A stretch of DNA of 5,582 nt from Erysipelothrix sp. (GTDB lineage Bacteria > Bacillota_I > Bacilli_A > Erysipelotrichales > Erysipelotrichaceae): the NCBI GenBank assembly GCA_012512495.1, contig JAAZEC010000128.1, positions 1 to 5,582 on the forward strand, read 5' to 3'. Shown here piece by piece: positions 1 through 5,510 of the stretch; the stretch's first letter is position 1, and each line of letters starts with the position of its first letter. A program made the position numbers and the translations under genes. The notes under the pieces are model-generated. The model was not told the origin of the DNA. It was given only the letters and a program-made list of their open reading frames with translations, and did no database searches.

Positions 1-430
1 CCATGGCCGCAACTTCACCACCACTGAGGACATAGTCACCAATGGAGATGGTCTCATGAACCCGACTGAGGATCCGCTCATCAATTCCTTCATAGTGACC
101 ACATAGCAGTACTAGATGTTGAATTGAGGAAGCTATTTCCTTAGCCTTCCCTTGCGTGAAGGTCTTTCCTGCCGGGCCAAGATAAACGACATGGCTCTCA
201 GCAGTCACGACCGACTTCAAGGCATCCATGATTGGCTGACACTGCATGACCAACCCAGCACCACCACCGTAAGGATGGTCGTCTACCCGGTTGTGTTTGT
301 CTATCGTGAAGGATCTGATATCGACTAAATCAATCGTAACAAGTCCTTTGAGAATTGCTTTCTTGATGATAGAGGTCGTTGTGAACCCTTCGAACTGCTC
401 TGGAAACAGGGTTAGGATGGTGATTCTCAT
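1..430 (-). CDS. trmD: tRNA (guanine37-N1)-methyltransferase, 5' part (cut by window edge)
   Basis: TrmD transfers a methyl group from S-adenosylmethionine to N1 of G37, next to the anticodon of tRNAs reading CNN codons, and so prevents +1 frameshifting. It works in the cytoplasm as a dimer of the SPOUT (trefoil-knot) class. The visible 143 residues begin MRITILTLFPEQFEGF, the standard family N-terminus. They include HNRVDDHPYGGGAGLVM (residues 46-62) and the two knot segments that bind the cofactor, LLCGHYEGIDER (108-119) and ISIGDYVLSGGE (128-139). About 100 C-terminal residues, including the tRNA-binding domain, lie beyond position 1. The ATG at 430 overlaps the rimM stop by four bases (ATGA), so translation is probably coupled to rimM. 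It is the last gene of the rpsP operon seen here; rplS commonly follows in related bacteria. The part seen is intact and the identification is very secure. Confidence 0.97.
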   Translation of the reverse strand, partial: MRITILTLFPEQFEGFTTTSIIKKAILKGLVTIDLVDIRSFTIDKHNRVDDHPYGGGAGLVMQCQPIMDALKSVVTAESHVVYLGPAGKTFTQGKAKEIASSIQHLVLLCGHYEGIDERILSRVHETISIGDYVLSGGEVAAM

Positions 431-918
431 TTCAGACCCTCGATTAGCTGAACATCAATTTTAGAATCTTCCAGATTAACATTCAGGATAAATGACTTCA
501 CGAATGGGACCAGAAAAGAGTCGCCTTCGCTCTCAATCCTAATGAGGGGATGAGCAGGAGTATCGACCACTTCCGTGACTTCTCCCAGAAGTTTGTCTCC
601 TTCATAGACCTGACAGCCTTTGAGCTGGAAGAAATAAAACTCATCGTCTTCCAGTTCGTGTAGCTCTTCTTCGTCTACGAATAAGCTCTGATTCCTTAGT
701 TTCTGTGCTTCTTCGATGGAATTGATTTCCACGAATTTAAGATTGACCATGTTACCTTTGAAGGTGGCCTTTTCAATCGTAAGTTTTGAGCCATCCTTTA
801 AATGGAGTTGGTTTCCCTTCGCAAAGCGCTCGTCTAAAAAGTCTGTATTGGAATACACCCTACAGACTCCTTTAAGACCTACTGCTTTTACAATCTCGCC
901 GATGTTGATCGCTGACAT
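427..918 (-). CDS. rimM: 16S rRNA processing / 30S maturation factor RimM
   Basis: RimM assists late assembly of the 30S subunit by binding S19 and the 16S 3' head domain. The 163-residue product matches the usual size. The N-terminal RimM domain starts INIGEIVKAVGLKGVCRVY (residues 4-22). A PRC-barrel follows from about residue 93, with FYFFQLKGCQVY, GEVTEVVDT and the closing FLVPFVKSF...IDVQLIEGL (135-162). I chose the ATG at 918 over an in-frame TTG at 936 because the family begins a few residues before the xxxGxIVxxxGLKG motif. The TTG would also lie inside the end of khpA, whereas 918 leaves a 4-base gap after the khpA stop. The Shine-Dalgarno site is weak (AGG at 924-926 region), suggesting coupling to khpA. 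The barrel turn reads DTPAHPLIRIE where many RimM proteins have a GAND-like stretch, a modest variation. The 3' end overlaps trmD by four bases. Confidence 0.95.
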   Translation of the reverse strand: MSAINIGEIVKAVGLKGVCRVYSNTDFLDERFAKGNQLHLKDGSKLTIEKATFKGNMVNLKFVEINSIEEAQKLRNQSLFVDEEELHELEDDEFYFFQLKGCQVYEGDKLLGEVTEVVDTPAHPLIRIESEGDSFLVPFVKSFILNVNLEDSKIDVQLIEGLK

Positions 919-922
919 GAGC

Positions 923-1168
923 CTAGTAAGATTCAAACTTTACGGTGATCTTACGATCTAACACGCGGGTCGCGATACCCATGGTTTGGCGGATCGCATT
1001 GGCCATCGACCCCTTTTTACCAATTAAACGTCCGATGTCATTGCTATCGGCGTAAATCACAAGAATGGTTTCATTCTCGTTAAGACTTGGCAGTTCCTTG
1101 ACAGAGAGAGCTTCCCTGTTTTGGACCACGGGTTCGACTAAATCATAAAGAATTTTAGTAGCATCCAT
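923..1168 (-). CDS. khpA: KH-domain RNA-binding protein KhpA
   Basis: This 81-residue protein is a single KH-domain RNA-binding protein of the KhpA/YlqC family. In Gram-positive bacteria KhpA pairs with KhpB (EloR/Jag) to bind RNA and influence cell elongation and division; that role is family knowledge, not visible here. The KH signature is NDIGRLIGKKGSMANAIRQ (residues 43-61), with the nucleic-acid-binding GxxG loop at GKKG (50-53). The N-terminal helix MDATKILYDLVEPVV is typical of the family. The ATG at 1168 starts two bases after the rpsP stop, and its ribosome binding site would lie within the last rpsP codons (AGG at about 1179-1181), so coupled translation is likely. Position between rpsP and rimM is the classic Bacillota arrangement. 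No ylqD gene separates it from rimM, as it does in Bacillus. Confidence 0.94.
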   Translation of the reverse strand: MDATKILYDLVEPVVQNREALSVKELPSLNENETILVIYADSNDIGRLIGKKGSMANAIRQTMGIATRVLDRKITVKFESY

Positions 1169-1170
1169 GA

Positions 1171-1443
1171 TTACTTCGCCTGCTTGCTATCAGCGAACTT
1201 CTTGATAATGCCTTGACGTGACAGTAAAGTTCTTACTGTATCGGAAGGTTGTGCTCCAGTAGATAACCATTTGATTGCTTTTTCTTCATCAATGGAAACT
1301 TCTACAGGATTTGCTAATGGATTATAGTATCCGATGATTTCAATGAAACGACCATCACGTGGTGAACGTGAATCAGCAGCTACGATACGATAGAAAGGAC
1401 TTTTCTTCGCACCCATTCTTTTTAATCTCAATTTAACAGCCAT
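1171..1443 (-). CDS. rpsP: 30S ribosomal protein S16
   Basis: S16 is a small-subunit protein that binds 16S rRNA early in 30S assembly. The product is 90 residues: MAVKLRLKRMGAKKSPFYRI at the N-terminus, then DSRSPRDGRFIEIIGYYNP (residues 24-42), IKWLSTGAQPSDTV (57-70) and a short lysine-rich tail, a complete match to the family plan. The reading frame stays open upstream to a possible start at 1479, but I place the start at the ATG at 1443. The family begins MAVKIRLxRxGxKxxPxYR, a GAGGT ribosome binding site lies at 1451-1455 with 7-base spacing, and the predicted transcription start near 1462 is downstream of 1479. It is the first gene of the rpsP-khpA-rimM-trmD operon and has its own strong promoter. 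It is separated from ffh by an inverted gene, so the two are not cotranscribed. Confidence 0.97.
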   Translation of the reverse strand: MAVKLRLKRMGAKKSPFYRIVAADSRSPRDGRFIEIIGYYNPLANPVEVSIDEEKAIKWLSTGAQPSDTVRTLLSRQGIIKKFADSKQAK

Positions 1444-1450
1444 ATTGTGT

Positions 1451-1455
1451 ACCTC
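1451..1455 (-). promoter_or_regulatory. rpsP ribosome binding site (decides the start)
   Basis: On the minus strand, GAGGT lies seven bases before the ATG at 1443. It supports that start over the open frame extending to 1479, whose first codons would overlap the promoter -10 box. Confidence 0.7.
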
Positions 1456-1469
1456 GACTTTCCTTGAGT

Positions 1470-1498
1470 ATCTTACCAAACCTTCTGGATGGTGTCAA
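1470..1498 (-). promoter_or_regulatory. Sigma-A-type promoter of the rpsP operon
   Basis: On the minus strand, TTGACA (1493-1498, perfect -35) is followed after exactly 17 bases by TAAGAT (1470-1475, five of six matches to TATAAT). Transcription should start around 1462-1464, giving a short leader of about 20 bases before rpsP with no room for a riboswitch. The near-consensus boxes suggest strong constitutive expression, as expected for a ribosomal protein operon. It points away from the plus-strand promoter at 1534-1562, with 35 bases between the two -35 boxes. Confidence 0.85.
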
Positions 1499-1533
1499 GT
1501 ACTAATACTTCACACGTCACTAATGCATCATCA

Positions 1534-1562
1534 TTGAAATGCAATAAAAATATATGTATTAT
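1534..1562 (+). promoter_or_regulatory. Sigma-A-type promoter of the small membrane protein gene
   Basis: TTGAAA (1534-1539) and TATTAT (1557-1562) are separated by 17 bases, each matching the housekeeping consensus at five of six positions. The start of transcription would be about 1569, leaving a leader of roughly 25 bases that carries AAAGGAGG (1579-1586). An inverted pair TGCAT (1524-1528) / ATGCA (1539-1543) flanks the -35 box and could be an operator, but it is too short to claim. I see no sigma-B-like boxes, although this protein family is often stress linked. Confidence 0.75.
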
Positions 1563-1578
1563 GAAATTAGATCTTATT

Positions 1579-1586
1579 AAAGGAGG
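1579..1586 (+). promoter_or_regulatory. Consensus ribosome binding site
   Basis: AAAGGAGG, a perfect complement to the 16S 3' end, lies eight bases before the ATG at 1595. It is the strongest Shine-Dalgarno site in the window, so this small gene is probably translated efficiently and is not a chance reading frame. Confidence 0.9.
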
Positions 1587-1594
1587 ATTGAATT

Positions 1595-1849
1595 ATGACT
1601 TTAGAAAATATACTAGTATGGGTCGTCGTTGGCGGCATCGCCGGTTGGTTATCCAGTATGATAGTCGGTGGTAAAGGTGGCCTTGTCACCAATATCGTTG
1701 TAGGTATTATAGGTTCATTCATTGGTGGGTGGATCTTTACCAGCACCTCAGGATCGGCTATCACAGGAATCAATGTGACTTCCATCTTTGTGGCAACATT
1801 GGGCAGTATCGTGTTGCTGGTTGTCTTGAAGCTCATCAACCGAAGCTAG
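1595..1849 (+). CDS. Small membrane protein, GlsB/YeaQ/YmgE (transglycosylase-associated) family
   Basis: An 84-residue, strongly hydrophobic, glycine-rich protein with three likely membrane helices at about residues 4-24, 31-49 and 61-81. Conserved family features are the GGIAGWLSSMIVGG segment (13-26), the GGLVTNIVVGIIGSFIGGWIF segment (28-48) and the basic end LKLINRS. The family (Pfam transglycosylase-associated protein, GlsB/YeaQ/YmgE) is linked to stress and cell-envelope responses in several bacteria, but its molecular activity is unknown and the transglycosylase label has little support. It is the only plus-strand gene here. It has its own promoter (1534-1562) and perfect ribosome binding site, runs divergent from rpsP and convergent with ffh, and shares a terminator with ffh. 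It therefore looks like an independent one-gene unit inserted between ffh and rpsP. Family assignment is firm; function is not. Confidence 0.9.
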   Translation: MTLENILVWVVVGGIAGWLSSMIVGGKGGLVTNIVVGIIGSFIGGWIFTSTSGSAITGINVTSIFVATLGSIVLLVVLKLINRS

Positions 1850-1884
1850 AAATAAAAAAGGGAATCTAATCCCTTTTTTATTTC
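1849..1884. terminator. Bidirectional rho-independent terminator shared by the membrane protein gene and ffh
   Basis: A perfect 15-bp inverted repeat: GAAATAAAAAAGGGA (1849-1863), a six-base loop (1864-1869), and TCCCTTTTTTATTTC (1870-1884). On either strand the G/C-containing core (GGGA/TCCC) is followed by TTTTTTATTT, so it can stop transcripts coming from both sides. It includes the last base of the plus-strand TAG stop and the whole ffh TAA stop (1878-1880). Only 28 bases separate the two convergent stop codons, so both operons depend on this one hairpin. Confidence 0.88.
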
Positions 1885-3188
1885 ATGAGACGCGATAACA
1901 TCCGCATCTGATCTTTCATTTTATCGTATTGTTTCAACAAACGATTAACATCCGTTGGCGTCGTACCCGAACCTTTGGCAATACGGCTTCTGCGTGAGGC
2001 ACGAATCGTATTAGGTGCATTGCGCTCCTCATGAGTCATGGATTGAATCATTGCCTTGGTCTTTTTCATTTGTTGTTTAGACTGATCATCATTGATATTC
2101 ATGTTCTTCATCATATTGGCACCACCTGGTAACATCTTCATGATACCTGAGAGTGGACCCATCTTATTAACCTGTTCCAATTGAATCAGCATGTCATCGA
2201 GTGTGAACGTGCCATCCATCATTCGTTTGGCAGACTTCTCAGAAGCCTCGATGTCCATCTTTTCCTGAGCCTGTTCAATGAGAGTAAGAATATCCCCCAT
2301 TCCCAGGATACGGGAAGCGACCCGTTCTGGATAGAAGAGTTCAATCTCATCCATCTTTTCACCAGTACCCACAAACTTGACTGGAACATCCGTTACGTGG
2401 CGGACCGATAAGATACCGCCCCCTCGCGCGTCCCCATCGTACTTGGTGACCATGAGTCCACTTAGGTGCAGGTGTTCTTTGAAGCTGGTGGCTACGTTAA
2501 CGATGTCTTGACCGACCATAGCATCGACCGTTAATAGGATTTCCTTGGGTGACAGAATCTTTTCGAGTGTCACCAATTCATCCATCAATTCTTCATCGAC
2601 ATGAAGACGTCCAGCGGTATCGACCAGCATGACATCAAATTCATTACTCAAAGCGTATTGCATCGCAGACTTGACGACCTCTTCGGGCTTGCCACTCTCT
2701 AATGAGAATACTTCGACACCAACTTGTTGACCGAGAATCTGAAGTTGTTCGACCGCTGCCAACCGTTGCATGTCGGCCGCGACTAATAGGACCTTCTTAT
2801 CTTGTTTTTGAGTCAGGTAGCGGGCAATCTTCGCTGAGGATGTCGTCTTACCAGAACCTTGTAGACCGACCATCATCATGGTGGTGAGCCCATTGTCTTT
2901 AAGGTTAAGACTTGCTTGTTCTTCTCCTAGAATAGAAACTAATTGCTCGTTAACAATTTTAACGACCATTTCGCTTGGATTAAGGGCCGAAAGGACCTTC
3001 TGGCCGGTTGCTTCTACTTCAATTTGGTTGATAAAATCGGTAACCACCTGTGGATGTACGTCAGCTTCGATGAGCGCAAAGCGCACTTCCTTCAACATGT
3101 CGTTCATGTTTTCCTTCGTCAGTGTACCCTTTCCGGCGATGTCTTTTAATGTCTGTGACAGCCGGCTAGTTAAATTTTCAAATGCCAT
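1878..3188 (-). CDS. ffh: Signal recognition particle protein Ffh (SRP54 GTPase)
   Basis: Ffh binds the 4.5S/6S SRP RNA and signal sequences of nascent membrane and secreted proteins, and hands ribosomes to the receptor FtsY through paired GTP hydrolysis. The 436-residue length is normal. The N domain spans about 1-95. In the G domain, G1 is GLQGSGKTT (108-116), G3 is DTAGR (190-194), G4 is TKYDGDARGGG (248-258) and G5 is GTGEK (274-278). The methionine-rich M domain (about 300-436) holds the RNA-binding SRRSRIAKGSG (398-408). The G2 motif reads ADMQRLAAVEQL (138-149), where most Ffh proteins have D-x-YRPAA; the Asp and Arg are kept but Tyr and Pro are not. The ATG at 3188 follows AAAAGGGG (3196-3203), 15 bases after the thiI stop. 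ylxM, often just upstream of ffh, is absent from that position. The stop lies inside the terminator. Confidence 0.97.
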   Translation of the reverse strand: MAFENLTSRLSQTLKDIAGKGTLTKENMNDMLKEVRFALIEADVHPQVVTDFINQIEVEATGQKVLSALNPSEMVVKIVNEQLVSILGEEQASLNLKDNGLTTMMMVGLQGSGKTTSSAKIARYLTQKQDKKVLLVAADMQRLAAVEQLQILGQQVGVEVFSLESGKPEEVVKSAMQYALSNEFDVMLVDTAGRLHVDEELMDELVTLEKILSPKEILLTVDAMVGQDIVNVATSFKEHLHLSGLMVTKYDGDARGGGILSVRHVTDVPVKFVGTGEKMDEIELFYPERVASRILGMGDILTLIEQAQEKMDIEASEKSAKRMMDGTFTLDDMLIQLEQVNKMGPLSGIMKMLPGGANMMKNMNINDDQSKQQMKKTKAMIQSMTHEERNAPNTIRASRRSRIAKGSGTTPTDVNRLLKQYDKMKDQMRMLSRLMK

Positions 3189-3195
3189 CCCTAAT

Positions 3196-3203
3196 CCCCT
3201 TTT
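3196..3203 (-). promoter_or_regulatory. ffh ribosome binding site abutting the thiI stop
   Basis: On the minus strand, AAAAGGGG lies seven bases before the ffh ATG (3188) and begins directly after the thiI stop codon (3204-3206). The spacing allows reinitiation from thiI as well as independent initiation. Confidence 0.7.
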
Positions 3204-4394
3204 CTAGAATATATCTTCTGTTTGAATTGTCTCAACGTCTATCACTTGATAGTCACTCATGGCCTTGTTTACCCAATGCTCGACGTCCATCCGGCTCTCA
3301 TACTTCAAGACCTTTTCCAGTTTTGGACGAGTCACAGGACTGGCTGGCGTAAAGATGGTGCAGCAATCCTCAAAGGGTAGAATTGATATTTCATAAGTGT
3401 TCAATTTCTTGGCTAAATCAACAATCTCGACTTTATCATAGGTCACCACTGGACGTAGAATCACTCGCTCAACGGTACGACCAATGACATCCATCGATTC
3501 AATGGTCTGTGAGGCAACCTGTCCCAGTGAGTCACCGGTGACGATAGCCGTGGACTTTGTTTTCTCGGCCAACTGGTCTGCCATCCTCATCATAAAGCGT
3601 CTCATGAGAGTAATCGCGTAGGATTCGTCTGCCTTGGCATAGATATCCATCTGACATTCCGTGAAGTTAATGACATGAATACGGATATGTGATTGATAAG
3701 CTTTCAGCTTACGTGCGATTTCAACAACCTTATCTAAAGCGTTTTGAGAGGTATAGGGCATGCTGGCAAAATGGATGAACTCCAAACGTAGACCCCGTTT
3801 CATGGCCAGATAGGCTGCCACTGGGGAGTCGATCCCACCCGATAGTAACATCAAGGCCTTACCCTGTACCCCGACCGGGTAGCCTAAGGCACCCTCATAG
3901 GTCTTTGCCATGACATAGGCATAGTCGTTGTCAATTTCTACTTTGACTCGCACATCCGGTGTCTTAACATCGACTTGGTAGTCACTGTTCTTTAAGATAT
4001 GTCCCGCTAGTGTCCGGTTGATGTGGTCGCTACTTTCACCAAACCTTTTATCGCGTCGTTTGGTTTCTATTTTGAAAGTCTTATAATCCTGTTCTAATAG
4101 CAGTTGTAATGAAAGTTCGGATAACTTGTCCAAATCCCTCTCACATAGGTGGGCCACTGAGTAGCTCGCGATCCCAAATACCGTTGACAGCTTCTCAACA
4201 ATCTCATTGGTATCAGCACCATTCAACTCGAGATAGATCCTATTGTAGGTTGCTTTCATGACAATTTCTGGATGTTCAATCAAACGTTGCTTGATGTTGC
4301 GCTCGAGCTGCTTGACGAAGTCCCTTCTGTTTTTACCTTTTGTCGATAATTCACCATACCGGATGATGACGACGTCTTTACTATGATCTAACAT
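3204..4394 (-). CDS. thiI: tRNA 4-thiouridine synthase ThiI (rhodanese-less form)
   Basis: ThiI activates U8 of tRNA with ATP and inserts sulfur to make 4-thiouridine, a near-UV sensor; in some bacteria it also supplies sulfur for the thiazole of thiamine. The 396 residues match Gram-positive ThiI and lack the C-terminal rhodanese domain of the E. coli protein (482 residues). The N-terminal ferredoxin-like segment has IRYGELSTKGKNRR (11-24) and is followed by a THUMP domain to about residue 170. The PP-loop ATP pyrophosphatase domain has LLSGGIDSPVAAY (183-195), GDSLGQVASQT (287-297) and EDCCTIFTPASPVTRP (342-357). Cys344 in the last motif is the likely sulfur-relay or catalytic cysteine; Cys345 is adjacent. 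The ATG at 4394 overlaps the desulfurase gene by 14 bases and has only a weak AGAGAG site (4405-4410), implying translational coupling. The upstream desulfurase is its probable persulfide donor. Confidence 0.96.
   Translation of the reverse strand: MLDHSKDVVIIRYGELSTKGKNRRDFVKQLERNIKQRLIEHPEIVMKATYNRIYLELNGADTNEIVEKLSTVFGIASYSVAHLCERDLDKLSELSLQLLLEQDYKTFKIETKRRDKRFGESSDHINRTLAGHILKNSDYQVDVKTPDVRVKVEIDNDYAYVMAKTYEGALGYPVGVQGKALMLLSGGIDSPVAAYLAMKRGLRLEFIHFASMPYTSQNALDKVVEIARKLKAYQSHIRIHVINFTECQMDIYAKADESYAITLMRRFMMRMADQLAEKTKSTAIVTGDSLGQVASQTIESMDVIGRTVERVILRPVVTYDKVEIVDLAKKLNTYEISILPFEDCCTIFTPASPVTRPKLEKVLKYESRMDVEHWVNKAMSDYQVIDVETIQTEDIF
3208..3235 (-). promoter_or_regulatory. Possible internal promoter for ffh within the end of thiI
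   Basis: On the minus strand, TTGAGA (3230-3235) and TATATT (3208-3213) are 16 bases apart, each five of six to the sigma-A consensus. A transcript would start near 3201, leaving only about 12 bases before ffh, with the ribosome binding site at its very 5' end. It would let ffh be expressed independently of the upstream sulfur genes. The hit lies in AT-rich coding sequence and may be chance. Confidence 0.3.
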
Positions 4395-5508
4395 AATTAA
4401 CCAACTCTCTAATTGTCTCTAAGACTTTATCGATGTCCTCTTTCGTGGTCAGATAGCTCAAACTGAGCCGTATGACCGTCTTCTTTTCCAGTTCACTAGC
4501 CCCGATGGCCTCTAGCACATAGGAGTACGAATCATCCCTTGAATGGCAGGTCGAACGGGCCGAGACATAGATACCCTTGGCGACCAGACCATTGAGCATG
4601 ATCTCACTGGGAACGGACTGACTAGAAAAGGATACTATATAATCGCTTGAATTTACAGGGGTATGAATGACAAAGTTCTTCATTTGTGAAAGTTCTTTGA
4701 CCATGTACTGCTTCAATTCCTTGATTCTTTGAGCGTGTCGCTCCTTATTCTCAAGAGCAATCCGAATCGTTTTCGCGAACAGGATATGAACCAAAGCATT
4801 ACTGGTGCCGCCTCGTAGGCCATATTCCTGACTACCACCATGGATCAAGGGTTCAATTACTAAGTGGGATTTCCGGTAGAGGATGCCCGACCCTTTCAAA
4901 CCATGGATCTTATGGGCTGAAAAGGAGGCCATGTCGAAGAGTGAAAAATCCAGATCAACCTTCCCTAGCGCCTGGACACAATCCACATGAAAGACGGCCT
5001 TGGAATGCTGGCGGATAACCTGTGAAATGGTAGCTAAATCCTGAATCGTTCCAATTTCATTATTGACACTCATAATGGAAACAAGAATTGTATCGTTTCG
5101 CAAAGAATCCTTCAGTTGTTTAAGATCAATTAATCCCTCTTTGGAGACGTCTAGGTACGTGACTTCAAATCCAAACAAATCTTCCAGCTGCTCGAAAGCA
5201 TTCAAGACGGAAGAGTGCTCGATCTTCGAAGTGATTAAATGGTTGCCCTTGCTACGGTTGCCAAAGGCATAGCCCTTGATGGCCATGGAGTTGGCCTCGG
5301 AAGCACCGGAGGTAAACAACAGATCGTTGCTCTTAACATTAAAAAAACCAGCAATGATTTGCCGAGCTTTTTCTAATTGCCTTTTGACTTTGAAACCCAG
5401 ATCATAGATCGATTCGCTATTCGCAAAGCTGTTAGCTAAAAGTTCCTGATAAGAGCTCAGGATTTCAGGATGTACGGGTGATGTTGCGGCATTGTCTAAA
5501 TAAATCAA
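4381..5508 (-). CDS. Cysteine desulfurase, NifS/IscS family (NifZ-like partner of ThiI)
   Basis: A pyridoxal-phosphate enzyme that removes sulfur from cysteine, leaving alanine and an enzyme-bound persulfide. Placed directly before thiI, like nifZ in Bacillus subtilis, it most likely serves tRNA 4-thiouridine synthesis rather than general Fe-S assembly; no iscU or sufU is visible. The 375 residues cover the class V aminotransferase fold: IYLDNAATSPVHPE (2-15), TSGASEAN (66-73), His98 in KIEHSS (stacks on the cofactor), NNEIGT (149-154), HVDCVQALGK (174-183), and FSAHKIHGLKGSG (196-208) with the Schiff-base Lys200. RGGT is at 232-235. The persulfide-bearing Cys321 lies in SARSTCHSRDD (316-326). 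This loop differs from the usual GSACSS, and NSESIYDLG (30-38 region) replaces NPSSxHxxG. The start is TTG at 5508, nine bases after GAGGAG (5518-5523) and aligned with the family start. Only two bases separate it from the preceding stop. Confidence 0.95.
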   Translation of the reverse strand: MIYLDNAATSPVHPEILSSYQELLANSFANSESIYDLGFKVKRQLEKARQIIAGFFNVKSNDLLFTSGASEANSMAIKGYAFGNRSKGNHLITSKIEHSSVLNAFEQLEDLFGFEVTYLDVSKEGLIDLKQLKDSLRNDTILVSIMSVNNEIGTIQDLATISQVIRQHSKAVFHVDCVQALGKVDLDFSLFDMASFSAHKIHGLKGSGILYRKSHLVIEPLIHGGSQEYGLRGGTSNALVHILFAKTIRIALENKERHAQRIKELKQYMVKELSQMKNFVIHTPVNSSDYIVSFSSQSVPSEIMLNGLVAKGIYVSARSTCHSRDDSYSYVLEAIGASELEKKTVIRLSLSYLTTKEDIDKVLETIRELVNYVRS

Positions 5509-5510
5509 GT

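Noticed and set aside
919..936. RimM start at the TTG at 936
   Set aside because: It would overlap khpA and add six residues not seen in the family; the ATG at 918 fits the conserved N-terminus.
1444..1479. N-terminal extension of S16 starting at 1479
   Set aside because: It overlaps the -10 region and lies upstream of the predicted transcription start; the conserved family start and ribosome binding site are at 1443.
1444..1594. Riboswitch, T-box or S16-type leader structure in the intergenic region
   Set aside because: The predicted leaders are only about 20-25 bases on each side, too short for a structured regulatory RNA, and I see no stem-loop or terminator between the promoters and the genes.
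1567..1839. A 90-codon minus-strand reading frame opposite the small membrane protein gene
   Set aside because: It is proline- and threonine-rich in the manner of a reverse-complement shadow, lacks a ribosome binding site, and the plus-strand frame has a promoter, a perfect ribosome binding site and a clear family match.
2878..3207. Plus-strand reading frames of 68-109 codons opposite ffh
   Set aside because: They lie wholly over the conserved Ffh N and G domains, lack ribosome binding sites and resemble no family; they are shadows of ffh.
5063..5272. Plus-strand 69-codon frame opposite the cysteine desulfurase
   Set aside because: It covers conserved desulfurase coding sequence, with no start signals and no recognisable product.
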